From Candidatus Hydrogenedentota bacterium (GTDB lineage Bacteria > Hydrogenedentota > Hydrogenedentia > Hydrogenedentales > SLHB01): 64,000 nt of DNA. The notes under the pieces are model-generated. The model ran no database searches. It saw only the letters and a program-made list of their open reading frames with translations, and was not told where the DNA came from. Below are positions 35,197 through 44,301 of this stretch, in pieces. The stretch is from NCBI GenBank assembly GCA_029552745.1, contig JAKPDK010000070.1, positions 186,001 to 250,000 of the forward strand. The letters run 5' to 3'. Made by a program: the position numbers and the translations under genes. Every line of letters begins with the position of its first letter. Position 1 is the stretch's first letter.

Positions 35197-36594
35197 GTGA
35201 AGGAGCAAAAGGCACTTTTTCATGTTGGAGTGTTTCTTATTGTCCCTGTTTTTGCGCTGTCGACTTTCGCCGACGACATAGAAAGAACTGTGAAAGCGTT
35301 TCCCGGAGCCGAGGGGTTTGGCGCTTATGCTCAAGGCGGGCGAGGCGGTCGGGTCATTTTTGTCACTAATCTTGAAGATTCCGGGGAGGGGAGTTTGCGT
35401 GCGGCATGTGAAGCGGAAGGCCGGCGGATTGTGATTTTTCGGGTGTCTGGAATCATCGCGCTCAAGAGTGATCTCAATATACGGAATCCCTTTATAACCA
35501 TTGCCGGGCAAACAGCCCCAGGAGACGGCATCTGTATCAAGAACTATCCTTTGGGGGTTCGTGAAACACATGATGTGATTATTCGGCACTTGCGACTTCG
35601 GGTAGGAGATGAAATGAAGAAGGAGGTCGATGCTCTGACGGCTACAGGATCGGAGCACGTGATATTTGACCATTGTTCTGCCAGTTGGGGCATAGACGAA
35701 ATATGGTCAACCAACAAGAACTGCAAGAATCTGACGACTCAATGGTGTCTGATTGCAGAAGCCTTGCACAATTCCTATCACAAGAAAGGACGGCATGGAT
35801 ACGGTTCCCTCGTGAGTAGCTATGACGGAGGAATTACCATGCATCACAATCTTTATGCTCATAACAGCAGCAGAAATCCGAGGGTAGGGGGACGCCAAGA
35901 CATGCCTGGGGTGCTTCTGGATTTCCGAAATAACGTGATTTACGACTGGGGGTTTCGGTCAGGGTATAGTGGTGACGAGAACATTCGTCTCAACTATGTG
36001 GCAAACTATTTGAAGCCAGGACCATCAACTCTTCCGAATGCCCGTGGATTTGCCTTTTTCTTAGGAGGAACACGTAACAAGATTTTCGTCAAAGACAACC
36101 ATATAGAAGGATTTCCCGAAAAGGACCAGGATAACTGGCAGATAGTAACGAAATCCACGGAGTTCAAAATGATTCCGGGCGAAAATCCGCCGGTGTTTAA
36201 AGAGGGTGACGAATCTATGTGTCGTGTTTCTGAGCCGTTCCCTGCGCCGGAGATGCCTACGGAATCAGCCACAGAAGCCTATGAAAAAGTGTTGGCACAG
36301 GTAGGTGCGATTTTGCCGAAACGTGACGCGGTGGACGCCCGCATTATTGAACAAGTGAAGACAGGTACAGGAAAACTAATTGATTCACAGAGTGAAGTTG
36401 GTGGTTGGCCAGTGTATCAGTCTGCACCGCCTCCTGAAGACAGTGATGAAGATGGAATGCCGAATGAATGGGAATCCAAGTACGGTTTGAATCCGCACGA
36501 TAATCATGATGCCAACAAAGACGATGACAAAGACGGGTATACCAACATAGAAGAATACCTGAATAATACCGATCCCCATCATCCGGATGCATAG
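35197..36594 (+). CDS. Secreted pectate-lyase-like polysaccharide lyase (PL1 type)
   Basis: This 465-residue exported protein has a signal peptide of about 25 residues (cleavage near TFADD). Residues about 35-330 form a right-handed beta-helix of the pectate lyase type, with FPGAEGFGAYAQGGRGG, the HDVIIRHLRLRVGD strand, DHCSASWGIDE calcium-site residues and the catalytic-arginine motif SSRNPRVGG. The C-terminus carries Asp-rich calcium loops (DSDEDGMPNEWE, DANKDDDKDGYTNIEEYL) like thrombospondin type 3 or dockerin-type repeats. It would cleave acidic polysaccharides outside the cell. The GTG at 35197 follows a strong AAAGGAGGG. The gene faces the MATE gene convergently with 23 bases between. 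Confidence 0.87.
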   Translation: MKEQKALFHVGVFLIVPVFALSTFADDIERTVKAFPGAEGFGAYAQGGRGGRVIFVTNLEDSGEGSLRAACEAEGRRIVIFRVSGIIALKSDLNIRNPFITIAGQTAPGDGICIKNYPLGVRETHDVIIRHLRLRVGDEMKKEVDALTATGSEHVIFDHCSASWGIDEIWSTNKNCKNLTTQWCLIAEALHNSYHKKGRHGYGSLVSSYDGGITMHHNLYAHNSSRNPRVGGRQDMPGVLLDFRNNVIYDWGFRSGYSGDENIRLNYVANYLKPGPSTLPNARGFAFFLGGTRNKIFVKDNHIEGFPEKDQDNWQIVTKSTEFKMIPGENPPVFKEGDESMCRVSEPFPAPEMPTESATEAYEKVLAQVGAILPKRDAVDARIIEQVKTGTGKLIDSQSEVGGWPVYQSAPPPEDSDEDGMPNEWESKYGLNPHDNHDANKDDDKDGYTNIEEYLNNTDPHHPDA

Positions 36595-36617
36595 GATCTC
36601 CCGCGAAAGTTGCTTGC

Positions 36618-37997
36618 TTATAATTTTGCGGAAATGCTCACGACGTTCGGTCCCTGTATATGACTATTGATGAGTCTCATTTCGCGAGCGATGCAAAATG
36701 CGGTGAATGCGGTTGCTAAGACGTCCGAAACCGGAAAAGCCAGCCAGACTCCCAGGAGTCCAAAAAACAGCGGTAGAGTCAGGATTAAGGGCACCAAGAA
36801 GAGCACTTGTCTGACAACAGAAAGCAACAAGGCGGGCAGCCCCTTTCCGATGGCTTGAAATAGCGAGGCTCCTACGGTCTGGAAACCAATTAGGGGCAAC
36901 ATGAGCCCCAAGAGTCGCAGAATGTTTGCGGCCTCTGAATCACCGGCAATTTCTCGGTTGAATAAGGAAAGAATGGGACGGGGGAAAAACATCACAAGGA
37001 AGAATCCAAATGTGGCAAAAAGCGTCCCAGCATTTACACCTTTCCAGAAAGCCTCTTTGACCCGGCAGTGATTTTTTGCGCCATAGTTGAAACCCACAAT
37101 AGGTTGTAAACCTTGGACAATACCAATTAGGGGGAGGAAAAGGACTTGAAGGATTTTGTGGGCGACGCCTGTGATCGCTAGGTGCAACTCGGTGCCATAG
37201 TATACGACAGAATGGTTTAGCACGATAGCAAAAAGACTGCCGGCGGCAACGCGCGCAAAGGAGGGCAATCCCAGCACTATCATCTCTCTGAAGGTTTCGG
37301 GATCCGGGCGGATGTCCAAAAGACGGAGCTTCAAGAGAGTCTTCCCGCTTGAAAAGTACGAGATTAAAAATAAGAACGAACAGATATTTCCTATCACGGT
37401 AGCAAATGCAGCCCCACGTATGCCTATTTTGAAAACAAAAATGAAGAGCGGATCCAAAACAATATTTACTATCGCCCCAATCAACATACTTGTCATTGCA
37501 ACGCGGGCGTTACCTTCTGATCGAGCGATGTTGTTTGATGAGACGGCAAACATAAAAAAAAACGAGCCCATTAGAATAATCTGCACGTAATCTTTCGCAT
37601 AGGGCAAGATAAGTTCGGTAGCACCGAAGACGATGAGTAGAGGTTTTAGGAAAAGCAGTCCCAGAATACAAGCGATGGCGGATGCAATAATCACATTGGC
37701 AAAGGAAGCTCCTGCTACGCGTGACGCTTTTTCAAGGTTATTTGCTCCTAGACTGCGGGAAATGATAGATGCGGAACCGATTCCCACAACTTGACCAACA
37801 GCCAGCAAAATCATTTGTATAGGAAAACTTACAGCCATAGCGGCTAATGCATTCTTTCCGACCCCTTGGCCGACAAAAATGGTATCGACCAAGTTATAGG
37901 TCGAATTGACCATCATGGCAACGATTGCCGGAGAAGAATAGCGAAACAGCAAGCGTCCGATATGCTCTTCCGCCATTTCTTTTTGTCTGTCGTTCAT
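36618..37997 (-). CDS. MATE family multidrug/organic cation efflux protein
   Basis: This 459-residue protein with about twelve membrane helices arranged as two similar halves is typical of MATE transporters of the NorM/MepA kind. The N-terminal signature PAIVAMMVNSTYNLVDTIFVGQGVG and the internal GLQPIVGFNYGAKN are clear. It would export drugs or metabolites in exchange for sodium or protons; the ion cannot be read from sequence. The ATG overlaps the stop of the NupG-like transporter gene by four bases, so the two transporters are co-translated. Confidence 0.92.
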   Translation of the reverse strand: MNDRQKEMAEEHIGRLLFRYSSPAIVAMMVNSTYNLVDTIFVGQGVGKNALAAMAVSFPIQMILLAVGQVVGIGSASIISRSLGANNLEKASRVAGASFANVIIASAIACILGLLFLKPLLIVFGATELILPYAKDYVQIILMGSFFFMFAVSSNNIARSEGNARVAMTSMLIGAIVNIVLDPLFIFVFKIGIRGAAFATVIGNICSFLFLISYFSSGKTLLKLRLLDIRPDPETFREMIVLGLPSFARVAAGSLFAIVLNHSVVYYGTELHLAITGVAHKILQVLFLPLIGIVQGLQPIVGFNYGAKNHCRVKEAFWKGVNAGTLFATFGFFLVMFFPRPILSLFNREIAGDSEAANILRLLGLMLPLIGFQTVGASLFQAIGKGLPALLLSVVRQVLFLVPLILTLPLFFGLLGVWLAFPVSDVLATAFTAFCIAREMRLINSHIQGPNVVSISAKL

Positions 37998-39205
37998 TGA
38001 CTCAGGGCCTCTTCCTTTTCTTCGTGAAAGAACAGGATCAAAACGAGCGAAAGCGTGACCGCTCCCAGAATTGACATACTCCAGAATTTTGTAAAATCAA
38101 TCTGTCTCGACACGTTGTCGAAAAACAGGGTGGCCATTTTGCCCGCAATCAAGTTGCCTAACAGAGTCCCAAATCCTGATATCAGCAGATTGAAAAGCTG
38201 CTGGGCTCCTGCTCGAGTTTCTGCTGTGCTGTGTAGGTCGACGTAGATAAAGGCCGTTGTAAAGAAAAATGCGTAGCATATGCCGTGAGAAGGAATGACC
38301 GCGAGAACCCAGGGTAAGCCTGCAAATGCAAAGACCGCGCATCGGATCGCCTGGGACAGAACGCCAATGACCAGGGTTGTTTTGATCCCCAAGCGCCGCA
38401 AAAAGAATCCAAGGCTGAACAGCATAAAAATTTCCCCTAATTGCCCCAGACTCATCGCGGGGAGAATGTACTGATTTGAAAGTCCGATTTGGTTCAGGTA
38501 AGGGCTCATACCATAGTAATAGAATTGGTGTACAGCGGCGTTGAGTAAGGTGACACCACAAAGTATCAACATGTTTCGCTGAGTAAAAATGGACAAAGCG
38601 CTCAAAGGGGACGGGGGCTTGTCATTTGTTTTTTTGCCTTTGGGTAGTGCAAAAGCATAGGCACCAAGCATCATAGAGGCTATCCCCGAGAAAATGAGGG
38701 CGTGGGGCAAGCGACTACCGGGAGCTCCCAAAGATTCATTGCGTAACCAGAGCATACTAAAGCCCCATCCTACAACCACCCAACTAATCGGTCCCCACAT
38801 GCGGATGGCACCGAAATCCCGTTTGGCGTCTTCTATATGATGAAACGAAACGGCATTCGTCAAGGCAAATGTCGGAGCGAAGAGCAGCCCATAGATAAAA
38901 TAGATGCTCAAAAATGGTAAGAAATGTTTCTGTTGAGATAGCCATAACATCACGATTCCGGCACAAAAGTGACAAACCCCAAGCAGCCTTTCGGCGGCGA
39001 TGAGACGGTCTGCTGCCCACACGGCCGGAAAAGGCGCAATAATGGCGGCCACAGCCGGCATGGCAAGAATTACTCCCACCTGAAACGGCGTAAACAGGAG
39101 ATAGTTTTTTAAGTAATGACTTAAGATGGGTATGAACACGCCCGGGGCTGCGTATTGCAAAAACATCATGAGAGAAAGCCGCTTGCGGGATGCACGATAG
39201 GACAC
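37994..39205 (-). CDS. NupG-like major facilitator transporter
   Basis: This 403-residue protein with about twelve hydrophobic helices resembles the nucleoside:proton symporter (NupG/XapB) branch of the major facilitator superfamily: a short N-terminus followed by MMFLQYAAPGVFIPILSHYL, a YGLLFAPTFALTNAVSFHHI helix and a GAIRMWGPISW segment after the fourth helix. It could import nucleosides or sugars, but homologues in this branch vary in substrate. It is the first gene of a two-transporter unit with MATE. Confidence 0.83.
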   Translation of the reverse strand: MSYRASRKRLSLMMFLQYAAPGVFIPILSHYLKNYLLFTPFQVGVILAMPAVAAIIAPFPAVWAADRLIAAERLLGVCHFCAGIVMLWLSQQKHFLPFLSIYFIYGLLFAPTFALTNAVSFHHIEDAKRDFGAIRMWGPISWVVVGWGFSMLWLRNESLGAPGSRLPHALIFSGIASMMLGAYAFALPKGKKTNDKPPSPLSALSIFTQRNMLILCGVTLLNAAVHQFYYYGMSPYLNQIGLSNQYILPAMSLGQLGEIFMLFSLGFFLRRLGIKTTLVIGVLSQAIRCAVFAFAGLPWVLAVIPSHGICYAFFFTTAFIYVDLHSTAETRAGAQQLFNLLISGFGTLLGNLIAGKMATLFFDNVSRQIDFTKFWSMSILGAVTLSLVLILFFHEEKEEALSQ

Positions 39206-39245
39206 GATTGATTACCTCATTTCATGGTTTTTTTGTTAAGACGGC

Positions 39246-40136
39246 TCATCGCGAGGTGGCGACCTCGCGGCGCTCCGTTTCAAGAAGCCAAGTATACAAG
39301 AATTGAGAAAAACAGTTTTCTACGATGGTGATGTAAGCGCGAGGCACGGGATGTACGCCATCCGGCATGGCATCTCTTCCAGACGGATAGCGGATATCGC
39401 CGCCGGGGAAGGGTTCATAATCTGGCGCTTTACCCGGTGGGCAAACCGACCCGGGTTTTATTGTGTCCCCATTTCCGAAAGTGTACTGCAACAGGCCAAA
39501 GTTTTGTACGTAGCCGCAATCTGGATAAGCGGCCATCAGTTTTCGTTTTTCTTTGGCAAGTTCGACCAGTGCGGTGTTCATTTGTTCGGGGGAAATTCCG
39601 TGGAATTGCAATTGGTAGGTTGCCGTCATCCGTTCCGGTTCCAGGTAGTCGTAGTCGCATAACAAAACCCGAATAGTTGGACGTACAGACTTGATAGCAT
39701 CGATCACTGCTTTCAGATCGGCGCAGATTGTTTGCCATGCCGCCATTCGTTGTTCAGACGTTAGTTGCGCAAGGTTTTCCCGCATAGCGAGGCTCAAAAA
39801 GTCATTTCCCCCTAATGTCATAAATACGATGTCTATGGCGGGATTCTTCTCTAGTTCGTCGCGAAGTATATCCAAATGTCCTTTCCAGTTTTTTGCCCAC
39901 CGCTCTGCTTTGGTGCCCCCGATAGCCGTCCGCGTGCCCGTCGCTTCAATGTGGCTGAATCCATATCGGTCAAGGACATGTTGCACGGCTCCGAACACGG
40001 TCATACCCTCTGCCCAACTATCCCCCATGATCAAGATTCGTTTGTTGGATGTGTGACCTGGTAAGCAAATGAAAATGAAACAGAAAGCGAACGAAAGAAA
40101 ATAACAAAGTCTGTGTTTCGCGAGTAGAGACAGCAT
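39246..40136 (-). CDS. Secreted SGNH/GDSL-family hydrolase
   Basis: This 296-residue protein has an N-terminal signal peptide (hydrophobic residues about 9-28). It contains block I GDSW with the nucleophile Ser near residue 39, GGND (block III Asn) near residue 109, and DGVHP (block V Asp/His) near residue 262. The catalytic triad thus looks intact. Such enzymes remove acetyl or acyl groups from carbohydrates or lipids. Secretion and the neighbouring lyase and transporters suggest a role in polysaccharide deacetylation, but that is inference. It lies 40 bases upstream of the transporter pair on the same strand when read in its own direction and is preceded by a 285-base divergent gap. Confidence 0.82.
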   Translation of the reverse strand: MLSLLAKHRLCYFLSFAFCFIFICLPGHTSNKRILIMGDSWAEGMTVFGAVQHVLDRYGFSHIEATGTRTAIGGTKAERWAKNWKGHLDILRDELEKNPAIDIVFMTLGGNDFLSLAMRENLAQLTSEQRMAAWQTICADLKAVIDAIKSVRPTIRVLLCDYDYLEPERMTATYQLQFHGISPEQMNTALVELAKEKRKLMAAYPDCGYVQNFGLLQYTFGNGDTIKPGSVCPPGKAPDYEPFPGGDIRYPSGRDAMPDGVHPVPRAYITIVENCFSQFLYTWLLETERREVATSR

Positions 40137-40342
40137 AGTAAAATCTCCTTGCTATACGCGTCTTTTACAAAACCACTTTAAATCGATAGAAATCTGCCAA
40201 GAACCTTCAAAGCTTATAACGTGGATATCGACTTTTTACGTGCCCCGTACTATCCGCTGGGAAATTGCCGGTTTTTGAGGTGAGCACTTTGTCACATTAT
40301 ATAAGTATACAAGGACACGTAGTTGCTCAAATGGATTCTCGG

Positions 40343-40371
40343 TTGCGCATTGCGCTATTCTACTCTATTAT
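40343..40371 (+). promoter_or_regulatory. Candidate promoter in the 285-base divergent gap
   Basis: TTGCGC (40343-40348) and TATTAT (40366-40371) are 17 bases apart and lie about 50 bases before the oxidoreductase ATG. The rest of the gap (40137-40342) is AT-rich and separates this operon from the divergent SGNH hydrolase gene. I see no other defined element in it. Confidence 0.4.
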
Positions 40372-40421
40372 ATTGCCTCTCAGCGAATCAGAGACCATTA
40401 AGCTTATAAGGAGTACCTTTC

Positions 40422-41420
40422 ATGTTACGCGTGTGTATCGTCGGGATGGGACCAATAGGGAACCTTCATGCCGACTGTTATCGTAGTAGTGGCTTGTGTG
40501 AACTGGTGGGCGTTTGTGACCGAATTCGTGAACGTGCCGATGCCGCCGCTCAACGACTGAACGTACCGGCTTTTTATTCGGCAGATGAGATGCTCAAACA
40601 ACTACAACCAGATATCTGTGGAATAACGACGGGCGGCTACGAGTACAGCAGTGATCACTACGAGCCAACAATGCAAGCCTTGGAAGCGGGTTGTCATGTT
40701 CTGGGGGAAAAGCCCATTTCGAATGACATTCATCATGCAGAAGAAATGGTTGCTCTGGCGAAAAAGAAAAACTTGTGCTATGGGATCAATTTTAACCATC
40801 GTTTTACTCACCTGGCACGCGTCGCCAAGCAATGGGTGACCGAAGGGAAATTGGGACATTTGCTCTTCGTGAATATGGCAATGTGGATCAAAAATCCTGC
40901 GGAGAGTTCGCCGTGGTTTCACATTAAGGCGTTGCATCCTCACACGGTTGACATCATGCGATATTTTTGTGGAGACATTCGCGCCGTACAGTGTTTTGCC
41001 ACCAAGGCGCCTGGGCGATCCATATGGTCTACGGCACATTTCAGCTTTGAGTTCGTGAATGGCGTGGTAGGAGGCTTGACCGGGAGCTACGACATCGAAC
41101 GAGGACATCCGATGGAACGGTGTGAAGTTGCAGGAACGAAGGGCAGATTTGTCCTTGAGGACATGTTATCCGAGCTGAGTTTTTATCCGGCGGGAGACCT
41201 GACTCGGTCAGTCATTGTTAACACCGTTTTCGGGCAAATCCAGGAAAAGACGTTTCCTGACACGTTCCGCAATCGAATACACCGCTTTGTGGAACAAGTT
41301 GCGGCGAACTGCAGTCCAGATGAAATTGATGGTTCCGGTGCTGACGGCCTTGCCGCTCAAAAGGTGTTGCATGCAGCAATAGAGTCCATTCAGACCCGTA
41401 CAGTTGTGGAAGTGCAATGA
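40422..41420 (+). CDS. Gfo/Idh/MocA family NAD(P)-dependent oxidoreductase
   Basis: This 332-residue enzyme has a Rossmann domain starting MLRVCIVGMGPIGNLHADCY and the conserved lysine in the GEKPISND motif near residue 95, followed by a C-terminal alpha/beta domain with NFNHRFTHLA. Family members oxidise or reduce sugars, inositols and similar polyols. The substrate cannot be assigned. An AAGGAGT site precedes ATG 40422. Its stop overlaps the start of a single-domain response regulator by four bases, an uncommon pairing. Confidence 0.9.
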   Translation: MLRVCIVGMGPIGNLHADCYRSSGLCELVGVCDRIRERADAAAQRLNVPAFYSADEMLKQLQPDICGITTGGYEYSSDHYEPTMQALEAGCHVLGEKPISNDIHHAEEMVALAKKKNLCYGINFNHRFTHLARVAKQWVTEGKLGHLLFVNMAMWIKNPAESSPWFHIKALHPHTVDIMRYFCGDIRAVQCFATKAPGRSIWSTAHFSFEFVNGVVGGLTGSYDIERGHPMERCEVAGTKGRFVLEDMLSELSFYPAGDLTRSVIVNTVFGQIQEKTFPDTFRNRIHRFVEQVAANCSPDEIDGSGADGLAAQKVLHAAIESIQTRTVVEVQ

Positions 41421-41830
41421 ATTCCTCTACAGAGAATAAGATCAAAGTATTGACGGCCGACGATGAAGATACGATCCGGGAGTTTGTCGCCGCGGTGCTA
41501 TCTGCCGAAGGTTACCACGTCTTGGAAGCGCGCGACGGTGACGAAGCGGTTGCGGTGGCGGTCGCAGAACTTCCCGATGTGGTTATTCTGGATGTTATGA
41601 TGCCTGGGCGTGACGGAGTCTCGGTTTTTCGCGAATTACGTGGTGATCCGCGCACTTCTCATATCCCCATCATTATGTTGACTTCAGTCAATGAAAGCAG
41701 GCTGGGTACTCCGGTCACAACGTCTTCCATTGCCGAGGAAATGGGTTGCGCTCCGGAAGCCTTTTTGGAGAAGCCCATAGATAGCAAAACGTTGCTTGAA
41801 ACCGTTCGTGAAGTAGTTTCTCTCGCTTGA
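41417..41830 (+). CDS. Single-domain response regulator (receiver)
   Basis: This 137-residue CheY-like receiver has no output domain. The acidic pair is at residues 15-16 (ADDED), the phosphoacceptor at Asp59 in VVILDVMMPG, the conserved Thr in IIMLTSV and the Lys in AFLEKPID, so it should be phosphorylatable. A longer than usual stretch (about 30 residues) separates the Thr and Lys motifs. Its ATG overlaps the oxidoreductase stop by four bases. No histidine kinase is in the window, so the cognate kinase lies elsewhere. It converges with rlmN. Confidence 0.9.
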   Translation: MNSSTENKIKVLTADDEDTIREFVAAVLSAEGYHVLEARDGDEAVAVAVAELPDVVILDVMMPGRDGVSVFRELRGDPRTSHIPIIMLTSVNESRLGTPVTTSSIAEEMGCAPEAFLEKPIDSKTLLETVREVVSLA

Positions 41831-41839
41831 CAGAGTACC

Positions 41840-42901
41840 CTATGTATTTCCAACGATGGGAGTCGCTTGGGCGACGACACGCTCTTGATCCTTGCACATG
41901 AGCTGGCCGCATGCAGCGTCAATATCTGTTCCTCGTTCTTTTCTGAGGGTACATTTTACCCCCTCGTCTTCCAGAATCGTCCGAAAAACTTTGCAGATTT
42001 TTTGGCTGGGGGCTCGATAAGACAAGGAGGGCACGGAATTATACGGAATCAGGTTTACTGTGCATGTGAGGTGCCTCACGAGACGAGCGAGCGCTCTGGC
42101 TTGTTCCGGCATGTCATTTACTCCAGCCAGTAAAACCCATTCGAACGTTACATGCCGCCCCGTTTTTTCTACGTAATCACGAACCGCTTGCATCAAGAGT
42201 TTTAGTGGGTACTTGCGATTCAGAGGGACTAACTGTGACCGGAGCTCATCCGTTGCCGCATGGAGTGATATGCTCAGACGGACCTGCCAACCTTCTTCCG
42301 AAAAGCGCCGGATTCCATCTATTTCTCCCGCCGTGGAAACGGTAATGCGTCGGCTACCAATGTTTAAGCCTTGGGGATGAGACAGCAATCGAATGCTCCT
42401 TATCACGGCATCGTAATTGCGAAAGGGTTCGCCCATCCCCATATACACAATGTTAGGGTTGCGTTCTTTGATGTTTTCTATTGCCACTAGCTGAAGAGCT
42501 TGTTCTACGATTTCACCAGCAGAAAGGTTTCTCTTAAAACCCGATAATCCCGTGGCACAAAAAGCGCAGCGAACGGCGCATCCCACTTGCGTGGAAAGAC
42601 AAAACGTCACTCGGTCTTTGTCGCGAATTACAACAGATTCAACAGCCAGACCGTCCCGAAGTCGGAATAACATTTTTGCCGTGCCGGGCGACCGCTGGGA
42701 TTCCATTCTTTGTTCTAGCTTCAGTAGTGGAAGATGGCAGGTTTCAGCCAGTTGTCGGCGTAAGTCTTTGGAGAGGTCGGTCATGTTGTCGAAGTTCCAA
42801 ACCTGCCGACGGTGAATCCATTGGAAAATCTGTCTCCCTTGAAACGGCTTCAAACTGAATGTTGCGGTGATTTCTTCAGGAGTCTGTTCTGTAATATCCA
42901 T
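41840..42901 (-). CDS. rlmN: 23S rRNA/tRNA (adenine-C2)-methyltransferase
   Basis: This 353-residue radical-SAM enzyme has the 4Fe-4S motif CAVRCAFC (CxxxCxxC) in its first half, the GMGEPFRNYD segment, the GSRRITVSTAG segment and a C-terminal catalytic Cys in DAACGQL. It methylates A2503 of 23S rRNA and A37 of some tRNAs. The length is standard. The ATG at 42901 comes three bases after the stop of the upstream lipoprotein gene and has no obvious ribosome site, so translation may be coupled. Its downstream end faces the response regulator with nine bases between. Confidence 0.95.
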   Translation of the reverse strand: MDITEQTPEEITATFSLKPFQGRQIFQWIHRRQVWNFDNMTDLSKDLRRQLAETCHLPLLKLEQRMESQRSPGTAKMLFRLRDGLAVESVVIRDKDRVTFCLSTQVGCAVRCAFCATGLSGFKRNLSAGEIVEQALQLVAIENIKERNPNIVYMGMGEPFRNYDAVIRSIRLLSHPQGLNIGSRRITVSTAGEIDGIRRFSEEGWQVRLSISLHAATDELRSQLVPLNRKYPLKLLMQAVRDYVEKTGRHVTFEWVLLAGVNDMPEQARALARLVRHLTCTVNLIPYNSVPSLSYRAPSQKICKVFRTILEDEGVKCTLRKERGTDIDAACGQLMCKDQERVVAQATPIVGNT

Positions 42902-42904
42902 ACG

Positions 42905-43729
42905 TTATTTTGATTCCAGTCTAAAGGTTGTATTTGGAGAAAACTGGGGGCTCAACCTTGTGAGTTCGATGGAGACTTTTGTTGGATGCAATTCGATACG
43001 TATTGTACCGGGGAAACGAACAATTTCTCCATTTCGGTTGATGTCTTGAAACTCCAGAAAGGTGACAGACAGGAGTCTCTTGCCCGTTGTGGTTGATAGG
43101 TGATGTTCGACAATATACCAAGGGGGACCCTTTACCACAATTCGTCGGTTCAAACGGCCATCCCGAATTACTAGTTGCAAACGCCCGTCCTGAGATAGTC
43201 GTTTCTTGACTCTAGGGGTTTTATCTACTATTGTCAGCCGACTTTTTGTGTCGAAGATTTCCCGAGCAGGCTCGATGCGTTCTATCCATTTACCGCCGAC
43301 CCCATTGAGAAGTTCGCTGGATCGTAGGACGCGGTTTTCCGTCGGGAGCTGTAATTCCCATTGATTGTTTTGGGATATCCATTCCAAAACTTTCGTTCCA
43401 AAGGGCGGTTTGTCCCCTCTTAAATAGAGTGTACCGGGGTGGCGAAACACTAATCGTGCCCGCAGTTTTTGTGTGCCTTTTCCAACGCCCTCCACTCTCA
43501 AAGTTCCGGAAGCGGTAAAGTCTAGGGAAAAGGGATCACTGTGTTGAATATCTGTGAGGATTTCTTCCCAAAGGTTTTCTTGTGCAGGTAATGCCTTCGT
43601 TGTTCTGGCAGTTGTCGCACATTGATTAAAAACGACGAAAATAAAAACAAGCGCAACAAATCTCGCTACAAGAGCGAGTGGACGACGTGTGGGAAGATGA
43701 GTTATGAAAAATTGCATCGTAACCGTCAT
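42905..43729 (-). CDS. LolA/LolB-like outer-membrane lipoprotein
   Basis: A hydrophobic stretch ending FVVFNQC is followed by Ala/Thr residues, which indicates a lipoprotein signal with a lipobox Cys near residue 36. The mature part has the beta-strand pattern of LolA/LolB or DUF4292-type proteins: SLDFTASGTLRVEG, KLRARLVFRHPGTLYLRG, then alternating strands to the end. Such proteins bind lipids or lipoproteins at the outer membrane. I take ATG 43729 as the start (274 residues), but ATG 43717 is also possible and neither has a clear ribosome site. The rlmN start is three bases after its stop. Confidence 0.68.
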   Translation of the reverse strand: MTVTMQFFITHLPTRRPLALVARFVALVFIFVVFNQCATTARTTKALPAQENLWEEILTDIQHSDPFSLDFTASGTLRVEGVGKGTQKLRARLVFRHPGTLYLRGDKPPFGTKVLEWISQNNQWELQLPTENRVLRSSELLNGVGGKWIERIEPAREIFDTKSRLTIVDKTPRVKKRLSQDGRLQLVIRDGRLNRRIVVKGPPWYIVEHHLSTTTGKRLLSVTFLEFQDINRNGEIVRFPGTIRIELHPTKVSIELTRLSPQFSPNTTFRLESK

Positions 43730-43846
43730 CGCGGTGGAGTTGAAGTGGGAAATGTGTTTTGGTAAACTAGCATAGCGATACAATATATCACAGTTGTGTC
43801 CAACTATTCAGCTAAACGTTATCGACAAACGGGAGTTCTTTTTTCC

Positions 43847-44098
43847 ATGGCTAAAGTGTGTGAGTATAGTGGCAAAAGGCCGCAAGTGGGTCACAAAATT
43901 GTGCGGCGCGGTAAAGCAAAACGCGAGGGTGGTATTGGGCAAAACGTCACCGGAATTACCAAACGCCGTTGGAAACCCAACCTTCAAACAATCCGCATCG
44001 TAGACGCCAATGGTACTGTACGGAAAGTGCGCGTGTGTGCACGATATATCCGTGCGGGCAAATTTGTAAAAGCCTTACGCCGTAACCGAAGTGTATAA
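43847..44098 (+). CDS. rpmB: Large ribosomal subunit protein bL28
   Basis: This 83-residue protein starts MAKVCEYSGKRPQVGH and contains ITKRRWKPNLQ, the core of bL28. Between these lies the insertion RRGKAKREGGIGQN, which recalls planctomycete-type bL28 rather than the proteobacterial form. The start is ATG 43847 after GGGAG; an upstream in-frame ATG at 43796 would add 17 residues lacking family similarity. It is a single-gene unit followed by a strong terminator. The promoter should lie in the divergent gap with the lipoprotein gene, but I cannot fix its boxes. Confidence 0.93.
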   Translation: MAKVCEYSGKRPQVGHKIVRRGKAKREGGIGQNVTGITKRRWKPNLQTIRIVDANGTVRKVRVCARYIRAGKFVKALRRNRSV

Positions 44099-44115
44099 AG
44101 CTTTTGGGAATGTTT

Positions 44116-44145
44116 GCCCGTGATCTTCGGGTCACGGGCTTTTTC
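44116..44145 (+). terminator. Rho-independent terminator after rpmB
   Basis: An eight-base-pair hairpin, GCCCGTGA with TCACGGGC, carries an eight-base loop and is followed by TTTTTTC. It begins 18 bases after the bL28 stop. Confidence 0.88.
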
Positions 44146-44301
44146 ATTTAATGGCTACGTGCGTTTTAGAATAAAGTGTAGGGGCATAAGCGTCAGTTCA
44201 TCTTTCTGCATGGTGTCACGCAATTGAGATTCTTTTGAATAAAGGGCATCGAGCGTAATACCATAACGTTCTTATCGCAAAACCAATCAAGGAGACCTCG
44301 A

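Noticed and set aside
40265-40486. A 73-codon plus-strand frame upstream of the oxidoreductase
   Set aside because: It overlaps the oxidoreductase start in another frame, has no ribosome site and sits in the promoter gap.
44146-44301. Glycine or tetrahydrofolate riboswitch upstream of glyA
   Set aside because: I searched the gap for conserved paired elements and saw none that could be supported.
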